In this document: positions 14,818 through 20,154 of the stretch, piece by piece | Numbering within the stretch: the stretch's first letter is position 1 | Layout: every line of letters starts with the position of its first letter | From: an uncultured Oscillospiraceae bacterium | Lineage (GTDB): Bacteria > Bacillota > Clostridia > Oscillospirales > Oscillospiraceae | Reading direction: 5' to 3' | Length of the DNA stretch: 20,154 bases | Assembly (NCBI GenBank): GCA_934668605.1 | Contig: CAKUNY010000015.1 | Span: 1-20,154 of the forward strand | Translations under genes and position numbers: made by a program | Notes under the pieces: model-generated | The model's input: the letters and a program-made list of their open reading frames with translations, nothing else | Database searches by the model: none | What the model was told of the DNA's origin: nothing

Positions 14818-14924
14818 CGTAGGGGGCGATGCCTACATCGCCCCGTTGGGCACGGGCGAATTCGCCGAAGATTCCCGTAAAAACGGGTCATACCGCCGGG
14901 TCGATGTGGGCATCGACCCCTACG
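14818..14924 (+). repeat. Dispersed palindromic element, copy C
   Basis: 107 bp. Left arm 14818-14844 starts CGTAGGGGGCGATGCCTACA, right arm 14898-14924 ends GGGCATCGACCCCTACG; the arms pair except at a few positions. The core has GTTGGG, GAATTCGCC and a CCCGTAAAAACGGGTC inner hairpin. It lies 53 bases past the DUF2207 stop and before the shared terminator at 14952. On its left flank the sequence TTGCG continues the palindrome as in the right flanks (CGCAA) of A and B, so the original terminal repeat was probably a few bases longer. Confidence 0.9.
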
Positions 14925-14951
14925 GACACGGTTGTGACATGTACAAAGAAC

Positions 14952-14983
14952 AAAAAACGCCATCCGGATGGATGGCGTTTTTT
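14952..14983. terminator. Bidirectional terminator between DUF2207 and tRNA-Gly
   Basis: A perfect 14-bp stem (14952-14965 with 14970-14983) and a GGAT loop, with six A on one side and seven T on the other. It can stop the DUF2207 transcript on the plus strand. On the minus strand it begins directly after the encoded CCA of the tRNA, so it also ends the tRNA transcript. Confidence 0.92.
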
Positions 14984-15057
14984 TGGAGCGGGGTACGGGA
15001 ATCGAACCCGCCTCTGTGGCTTGGGAAGCGACCGTTCTACCGATGAACTAACCCCGC
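14984..15057 (-). tRNA. tRNA-Gly, anticodon CCC
   Basis: 74 bases including an encoded CCA. The acceptor stem GCGGGGT pairs with ACCCCGC, the D stem is GTTC/GAAC with an ATCGGTA loop, the anticodon loop is TTCCCAA (anticodon CCC, reading GGG), and the T arm has TTCGATT with a stem GCGGG/CCCGT (one G-U). The discriminator base is T. The anticodon stem GTCGC/GCCAC has one C-C mismatch in its middle pair (29-41), which is unusual. A promoter lies upstream at 15073-15101 and a terminator abuts the 3' end. Confidence 0.95.
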
Positions 15058-15072
15058 ATCAAGTTCCCTGCT

Positions 15073-15101
15073 ACTATAGCACGGGAGCGGGAAAAAAGCA
15101 A
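15073..15101 (-). promoter_or_regulatory. Promoter of tRNA-Gly
   Basis: Read on the minus strand: TTGCTT (15101-15096), 17-base spacer, TATAGT (15078-15073). The transcript would begin near 15066, about 9 bases before the mature 5' end. Confidence 0.7.
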
Positions 15102-15266
15102 CCGTTTTTTGTCGGCGGGGGCAGGAAAGGGCAGATATGGTAGAAAAAACCGGCGCGGACGCAACATCTTGCCCGGGCTTCGTCAGATGGTCGGGGCTGG
15201 AAAATTATTCTCCGGGCGGGGCGGAAAAGAGGGCGGGTTTTTCTTTCCGAAAGCAGCAAATTTTAC
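15102..15266. other. Gene-free stretch between the tRNA promoter and the adhesin promoter
   Basis: No credible reading frame, RNA gene or strong hairpin is visible here. Short open frames lack ribosome sites. With the leader at 15302-15466 it makes up the longest gene-free interval of the window (15058-15466). Confidence 0.5.
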
Positions 15267-15295
15267 TTGAAAAAAGCGGAAGGTTATGGTACGCT
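15267..15295 (+). promoter_or_regulatory. Possible promoter of the large adhesin gene
   Basis: TTGAAA at 15267-15272, a 17-base spacer and TACGCT at 15290-15295, with TG one base before it (an extended -10). The -10 itself is weak. The transcript would start near 15302, just before the foldable leader. Confidence 0.4.
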
Positions 15296-15312
15296 ATGGA
15301 TAAGTCTATACG

Positions 15313-15431
15313 GTGCACACTGCCCTTGCGGCGGTGCGCCGGCTTCGCTGTCGCCGGTTGCACGAAAGAAGGCAACATTTGTTGCCCTCCGGCGCGAAAG
15401 CAAAAATACTGTCTGGGTCTTCCCGGATTTT
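15313..15431 (+). promoter_or_regulatory. Foldable 5' leader of the adhesin gene, possible cis-regulatory RNA
   Basis: A tight three-way junction can form: P1 15313-15317/15359-15363 (GTGCA/TGCAC), P2 15318-15324/15330-15336 (CACTGCC/GGCGGTG, one G-U), P3 15338-15343/15353-15358 (GCCGGC/GCCGGT), with a single unpaired base at the junction. A perfect hairpin follows (15371-15376/15381-15386, GGCAAC/GTTGCC). The last hairpin (15412-15417/15422-15427) runs into TTTT at 15428-15431, like a weak terminator; TCCGG at 15388-15392 could instead pair with CCGGA at 15423-15427. I do not recognise a known riboswitch. It could also be another dispersed hairpin repeat. Confidence 0.4.
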
Positions 15432-15466
15432 ACATAGATATTACTTCATACATGGAGGAAAAAACG

Positions 15467-18400
15467 ATGACAAAACGCGTATTTGCGGCGCTGCTGGCTC
15501 TCGTTATGCTGTTCAGCGCGCTGCCTATGTCGGTTTTCGCGGAGGACGTCGCGCAGACGCTGGACGAGCCTACCATGCAGACGCTGGACGAGCCTACAGA
15601 GGAAGATGAGGATGGCATTGCTCCGGCGAAGCTAGATACTGGCCACAAGATCGACGTTACCTTTAAGGTTCTGTATGTTGACGATGCGGATTTCAGTATC
15701 GGCTACAACTACGGAACTTCTGAAAAGACCCAGTTCGTCTGCCAGTACACGACGAGCCATAGCGATACGGCCTATAACAACCACACCATCGCGATCAGCG
15801 ACATCAAGGCTGCTGCGGGTAGAGCAACTGTCAATAGTGGATATCAGATCGTTGGCTGGAGCAAGGAAGCAAATGCCAACCCGACGGTTTGGCCGCTCGA
15901 CAGATCTGGCACGACGGCATGCAATAAGGGTACGACGATCTACCTCGTTGCGAAGAACCCAATTCCCACAGTGACCTATGAGTTGATCTATAAAAAAAAC
16001 GACGGTACGGATAGCACGTGCGGCTCGGATGCCTCAGTTAGACCCACAAGAGCGGATAGCTTCTGGTTCACTGTCCGGACGAAGGCTGAACTGAGCCCGA
16101 CCCGCGAGGGCTACACGTTCCTTGGCTGGTCGAAAGACCCGACTGCTACGGCTACGGAGTACACGGGCGGCGAACCGATTGAGCTGAAAAAAGCCAATCC
16201 CCGGCTGAACCTTTACGCGGTCTGGGAAGAGGACAAGCCCCAGCACGAGCATGATTGGGAATGGAAAGACAACGGCGACGGCACGCATACCGGCAACTGC
16301 AAAGACCCGAACTGCGATGCAACGACGACTGAACCTCATGTCGACAAGGGCGACGGCACCTGCGGCAAGTGCGGCGCTTGCCTGCACCCGCATGAGAACG
16401 GCTACTGCACCAAGGACGACTGCAACCATACCAAAGAAAACGGCTATGATTGCTGCCCGAAGAAGGAAGAGCCGAAGCCCGATGGTCCTACCGACTTTGG
16501 CAAGGAGCAGCTTGCGGCCATGCAGGTCAACGTTCAGTGCGAGACTGACGCCGCGCATGCGAAGATCTACCATTTCGGCGAACTTGACAACTGCTATACG
16601 ATCGGAGATGTTGAGAAGGACGAAAACGGCGGCTATCATGTCACCGTTACGCTGACCAGAGCGGCTGTTGTTACAAAGTTCAACGGCGAAGACAATTCCT
16701 TCAACGGCGGCAAGCCCCATGAAGACACCACGCCGAACGCCACCACCAGCTGGACTTGGACTTGGAACGCAAGCGAGAAGACTTGGAAGATGGACAACGC
16801 ACCCATGACTGACGCATGGGCAACCATCGTTGTCAAGTGCAACGGCTCGCAGCCGGAGACTCCGCCCACGCCTCCCACGAGCGTTTTCGGCCAGTTCTAC
16901 TTCCAGTGCGTGAACACGGAAGCAGGCCACGGCTCGAAGGTGCTTGCCGCGCTGGCGGCACAGGGCGGCAGCGACAACTATAGCATTGGCGAAGTGCTGG
17001 GTGACGCGACCAGCGGCTACTATGTCAACGTTACGGTCGATGCTTCGAAGTATCTGGCGGAATACAATACCTTCATCGAATCCGAGCATAGGCTTGTCAG
17101 CGACGCGGACAAGTCCCTGATCATCCGCTTCGACTATGTGAGCGACAAATGGACGCAGGCTGCCGAGCCGACCGTCGAGGTTACCTGCGAGAGCACGCAG
17201 CCGGAGACTCCGCCCACGAAGCCCGAATCGCTGGATGGTGGCGTCACCTTCGAATGCGAGAACGCTGATAAGGCGCATGCAGAGAGCTCTTCGACTACAT
17301 ATACCATCCAGCCTAGTGATTATGTTTCCATCAGCGAAGTGCAGTACGACGCAGAAAAGAACCAGTATTATGTTCTTGCTGACGTGACGCTTAATAGCAC
17401 GTACTACCTGAATTCGTATAACAACTGGACTGGCGCTACGCACAGAATCAGTGACGGCCAGTCTCTGACGCTGACCAGTATCCGCTTCAACTATGAAAAG
17501 AGCACCGCTCCGGGCGGCGTCGCAAGCTGGAAGCAGGAGCTTCCCAAGCCGGTCATCAAGGTTACCTGCGCAGCAGAACTGGTTCCGTTCGAGCTTGTGA
17601 TCTACCGCAACGGCGACACATCGAAGCCCTACAAGACGGTCAGAGCCGGAATGGTGGCAAAGGGAACAGAAATTAAGGTGGCCGACTACCCCATCGGGAA
17701 CTACTACGACGGAACGAACAGCGGCGGCAACTACGACTTCTACGGCTGGTACGACGACGGCCTGTGGAACGTCTATAAGAGGAACCCCGCAAATCCGCCC
17801 GATGGCCTCACCAAGAAAACCGTCAACGGCTGGACGAACCTCAAGTGCATGGTCTACGACTATGAGAAGGTCGTCTACTTCCAGACCGAGGAAGCGCTGA
17901 CTGATTATCAGAACGATCACAGCAAGACCGATGGCATTCTGTTCAGCACCACCGCGCGCAAGGGCGATACCCTGCCCACCGCAGACGCGCCCGCCGCGAC
18001 CCGCGAAGGCTACACCTTCCTGTACTGGAGCCGCGAAGGCCAGACCGGCAATGTGTCCGGCCAGACCGTCAACGGCTGGACGAACCTCTACGCCAACTGG
18101 GAGAAGAACATCTACACCGTCACCTTCAATGTCAATATGGAAGGCCTCACGAGCCCGGATACGCAGAACGTCGAGCACGGCAAGAAGGCAAGCAACCCGG
18201 GCGACCCCACCAAGGACGGCTACAAGTTCCTCGGCTGGTTCGAAGACGGCGCAGATGACGCGTTTAATTTCGATACTGAGATCACGAAGAACATCACCCT
18301 GACCGCCAAGTGGGCAAAGCTTACGCCGGTCTACGCTTACATGCAGCCGATGCACAAGGACACGGCGCTTACCAGCAAGGACGCGAAGATCACCGCCGCG

Positions 18401-20154
18401 CTGAAAGGCCTCGGCTTCGAAGAAGGTTTCAATCAGGGCAAAAAATTCGTCACGATCGGCAAGACCGAGACGGACAAGACTGATTTGAACGACGTTTCCA
18501 AGCAGGTCAAGGACGAGATCGATAACGGCACGTTTGCGGCCTACGAGAAGGTTCACGCCACAACGGCAGTGCAGGCCAAGATCGACTGGAACGAACTGAA
18601 GCTCGTTGACGACGCGGAGCACAAGGGCTACGAGGACGACGGCAAGATCGAAGGCTACCATCTCAACGGCACGCTTTCGTTCTGCGACGTCCAGTTTAAG
18701 CCCAATGGCGACAACGTCAAAAACATGCCCGCGGATGTGTACCATCTGCAATACACTGACATCGCCCTGACCGAGCCGTCCCGCGAAGGCTACACCTTCA
18801 AGGGCTGGAGCGTTCAGGAAGATAAGCCTACCGCCCTCGATGCTTCCAACGGCGCAGGAACGCTGGTTAAGGATTCGTTCTATGTCCGCAACGACACCAT
18901 CTTCACCGCGCAGTGGGAAGCAGACACCTACACCATCACCTACGAATACAACGACAAGGACATCAAGAATAAGCCGAAGCTTCGGCCCCAGAATCCGACC
19001 AGCTACACGATCGAAGATGCTATTACCCTGAACGACATCACGGCGGCAGGCGAGCACGGCAAGCAGTTCGTGGAGTGGCGCTGCGATCTGGACAAGGACG
19101 GCGTCGCTGAGAAGATCACCGAGATCCCGAAGGGCACGACCGGCAACCTGATCATCTCCGCTCACTGGAACTACCCCGTCAACTACACCGTCTTCGACAA
19201 GAACGGCGATAAGATCGACAGCCTCTGCAAGACGGAATACGTTTTTGAGGATGTTCTTAGAAGCGAGGACGGCTACAAGCTCACCGCTCTGACAAAGGAC
19301 GGCTACACCTTCGACGGCTGGTATCAGGATGATGCAGACCTTGGCAAGACGGAGAAGCTCATCAAAGATCAGACGCTCAAAGGCGCCAAGAAGTGGGAAC
19401 TCTACGGCAAGCTGACTCCCAAGGAGTACACCGTCACCTTCAACCCGAACGCCGAGGGTGCTACGGTCAGCCCGGTGAATAAGAAAGTCACCTTTGACAA
19501 GGCCTACGGCGAACTGCCGACCCCGACCCGTACCGGTTACGACTTTGCGGGCTGGTATCTGAGCGAAACTGAGTTTACGGAGGCCAACAAGGTCGAAGCA
19601 ACGACGATTGTTAAGGCCACTGCTGATCATACGCTCTATGCCAACTGGACGCCGAAGACCATCAAGGTCACCTTCGACCCCAACGCGGAAGGCGTTACAG
19701 TTACCCCGTCGGAAAAGTATGTCACCTATGATGCTCCGTACGGCGAACTGCCGACCCCGACCCGTGAGGGCTACAAATTTAAGGGCTGGCATCTGGGCGT
19801 CAACATGATTCACGAAAATGACATCGTGGAGACTGCCGAAGACCATACGCTGCTGGCAGGCTGGGCTCGCCTGTATGCTGCTCTGACGATCAACTACGTT
19901 GACAAGAACGGCAAGAAGCTGGAAAAGAGCTACGAAGCAAGTGTCGCTCTGGGCGCTGATTTCAGCGTACCGTCTCCGAAGATCAAGGGCTACAAGCTCA
20001 AGCACAAGGACGACGCAGTTATCACTGGCACCATGACCGCAGCTGGCTACACCTATGATGTTGTTTACCTCAAGGTGACCGGCAACGGCGGCGGCACGTA
20101 TGATTCTCCGAACAAGACGAAGAAGACCGCGCCCGCGCTGGCGCTCAACACGGC
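15467..20154 (+). CDS. Giant secreted multi-repeat adhesin, 3' end outside the window
   Basis: 1562 codons are visible with no stop. The ATG at 15467 follows GGAGGAA by 6 bases. A signal peptide (1-25, cleavage after VFA) precedes two TLDEPT repeats and an acidic linker. Then come InlB-type units (GYQIVGW 125, GYTFLGW 215), a Cys/His-rich stretch (about 260-333, with HEHDWE, GTHTGNC and several CxxC), and three cysteine-bracketed modules (about 354-458, 477-574, 593-701) joined by PETPP linkers. Further InlB-type repeats follow (G-Y-x-F-x-GW near 755, 848, 918, 1108, 1279, 1357, 1435; the last three exactly 78 residues apart). A MucBP-like domain (about 1473-1536, INYVDKNGKKL) ends the recognisable part. 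InlB repeats and MucBP domains belong to Gram-positive surface adhesins, MucBP being linked to mucin binding. The last residues (KKTAPALALNTA) resemble the lead-in to SLH domains, so SLH anchoring is likely beyond the edge, but not seen. Confidence 0.9.
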   Translation, partial: MTKRVFAALLALVMLFSALPMSVFAEDVAQTLDEPTMQTLDEPTEEDEDGIAPAKLDTGHKIDVTFKVLYVDDADFSIGYNYGTSEKTQFVCQYTTSHSDTAYNNHTIAISDIKAAAGRATVNSGYQIVGWSKEANANPTVWPLDRSGTTACNKGTTIYLVAKNPIPTVTYELIYKKNDGTDSTCGSDASVRPTRADSFWFTVRTKAELSPTREGYTFLGWSKDPTATATEYTGGEPIELKKANPRLNLYAVWEEDKPQHEHDWEWKDNGDGTHTGNCKDPNCDATTTEPHVDKGDGTCGKCGACLHPHENGYCTKDDCNHTKENGYDCCPKKEEPKPDGPTDFGKEQLAAMQVNVQCETDAAHAKIYHFGELDNCYTIGDVEKDENGGYHVTVTLTRAAVVTKFNGEDNSFNGGKPHEDTTPNATTSWTWTWNASEKTWKMDNAPMTDAWATIVVKCNGSQPETPPTPPTSVFGQFYFQCVNTEAGHGSKVLAALAAQGGSDNYSIGEVLGDATSGYYVNVTVDASKYLAEYNTFIESEHRLVSDADKSLIIRFDYVSDKWTQAAEPTVEVTCESTQPETPPTKPESLDGGVTFECENADKAHAESSSTTYTIQPSDYVSISEVQYDAEKNQYYVLADVTLNSTYYLNSYNNWTGATHRISDGQSLTLTSIRFNYEKSTAPGGVASWKQELPKPVIKVTCAAELVPFELVIYRNGDTSKPYKTVRAGMVAKGTEIKVADYPIGNYYDGTNSGGNYDFYGWYDDGLWNVYKRNPANPPDGLTKKTVNGWTNLKCMVYDYEKVVYFQTEEALTDYQNDHSKTDGILFSTTARKGDTLPTADAPAATREGYTFLYWSREGQTGNVSGQTVNGWTNLYANWEKNIYTVTFNVNMEGLTSPDTQNVEHGKKASNPGDPTKDGYKFLGWFEDGADDAFNFDTEITKNITLTAKWAKLTPVYAYMQPMHKDTALTSKDAKITAALKGLGFEEGFNQGKKFVTIGKTETDKTDLNDVSKQVKDEIDNGTFAAYEKVHATTAVQAKIDWNELKLVDDAEHKGYEDDGKIEGYHLNGTLSFCDVQFKPNGDNVKNMPADVYHLQYTDIALTEPSREGYTFKGWSVQEDKPTALDASNGAGTLVKDSFYVRNDTIFTAQWEADTYTITYEYNDKDIKNKPKLRPQNPTSYTIEDAITLNDITAAGEHGKQFVEWRCDLDKDGVAEKITEIPKGTTGNLIISAHWNYPVNYTVFDKNGDKIDSLCKTEYVFEDVLRSEDGYKLTALTKDGYTFDGWYQDDADLGKTEKLIKDQTLKGAKKWELYGKLTPKEYTVTFNPNAEGATVSPVNKKVTFDKAYGELPTPTRTGYDFAGWYLSETEFTEANKVEATTIVKATADHTLYANWTPKTIKVTFDPNAEGVTVTPSEKYVTYDAPYGELPTPTREGYKFKGWHLGVNMIHENDIVETAEDHTLLAGWARLYAALTINYVDKNGKKLEKSYEASVALGADFSVPSPKIKGYKLKHKDDAVITGTMTAAGYTYDVVYLKVTGNGGGTYDSPNKTKKTAPALALNT
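15554..15597 (+). repeat. Short tandem repeat at the adhesin N terminus
   Basis: CAGACGCTGGACGAGCCTAC occurs at 15554-15573 and again at 15578-15597, a 24-base period encoding two QTLDEPT copies just after the signal peptide. The period is a multiple of three, so copy-number change would keep the frame. Confidence 0.85.
17819..18088 (+). repeat. Exact 24-base direct repeat within the adhesin gene
   Basis: A 24-base sequence encoding TVNGWTNL is present at 17819-17842 and 18065-18088, 246 bases (82 codons) apart. Another shared 20-mer, CCCGCGAAGGCTACACCTTC, is at 18000-18019 and 18780-18799. They mark recent duplication or gene conversion between InlB-type units. Confidence 0.82.
19421..19888 (+). 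repeat. Two tandem 234-base (78-residue) InlB-type units in the adhesin
   Basis: Units 19421-19654 and 19655-19888 align codon for codon (VTF-PNAEG, YGELPTPTR, GY-F-GW). They share an exact 27-base stretch at 19505-19531 and 19739-19765 beginning TACGGCGAACTGCCGACCCC. A more diverged unit precedes them at the same spacing. Confidence 0.88.

Noticed and set aside
4751..14924. CRISPR array
   Set aside because: The repeats are palindromic elements about 5 kb apart, not closely spaced direct repeats with spacers, and there are no cas genes.
15302..15431. Known riboswitch or ribozyme in the adhesin leader
   Set aside because: The three-way junction and GAAA invite c-di-GMP-I or hammerhead, but the GCACAGGGCAAACC-type core, the GNRA-capped helix and the CTGATGA core are all missing.
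15452..15466. In-frame ATG at 15452 for the adhesin
   Set aside because: It overlaps the GGAGGAA ribosome site that serves the ATG at 15467.
16034..20005. A 1323-codon open frame on the minus strand
   Set aside because: It is exactly antisense to the adhesin gene, whose plus-strand frame has a signal peptide, ribosome site and many recognisable repeats. The antisense frame is open because the sense codons TTA, CTA and TCA are rare here; its product has no recognisable domain.

Overview
The window reads as chromosomal DNA of a GC-rich, Gram-positive, anaerobic member of the Clostridia, most like the gut Oscillospiraceae. This is an inference from gene content: a WalRK-YycHI cell-wall operon, SLH-anchored surface proteins, an acetogen-type MetVF pair, Shine-Dalgarno-led genes with some TTG/GTG starts, and a tRNA gene with an encoded CCA. 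I see no phage, plasmid, insertion sequence or CRISPR array.

Layout. 1-1100 (+): the 3' end of a class II aldolase gene with a strong terminator, then two small genes that each have a near-consensus promoter (a DUF2284 cysteine protein and a Lar-like zinc-ribbon protein). A bidirectional terminator separates them from the minus-strand block. 1099-8866 (-): a cell-envelope block read as rsmF-walR-walK-yycH-yycI, then murA with its own promoter. 8889-11157 (-): a strongly promoted small coiled-coil gene and an SLH-anchored beta-solenoid protein. 11201-12917 (-): the metV-metF operon. 13011-14984 (+): a DUF2207 membrane protein read divergently from metVF. 14984-15101 (-): tRNA-Gly(CCC). 15267-end (+): a very large secreted multi-repeat adhesin (at least 1562 residues, running off the window) behind a structured leader.

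How they fit together. Much of the window concerns the cell envelope: MurA makes peptidoglycan precursor, WalRK with YycH/YycI controls wall turnover, and the SLH and InlB/MucBP-type proteins decorate the surface. MetVF supplies methyl-tetrahydrofolate.

The best candidates for undescribed biology are two. First, a family of three ~107-bp dispersed palindromic elements (4751-4857, 9367-9474, 14818-14924) with 27-bp terminal inverted repeats, all in the same orientation, each 50-85 bp past a stop codon, one of them inside the walRK operon. Second, a compact foldable leader (15313-15431) before the giant adhesin, with a three-way junction, a further hairpin and a terminator-like hairpin. The adhesin also carries three copies of a ~115-residue cysteine-bracketed module that I do not recognise.
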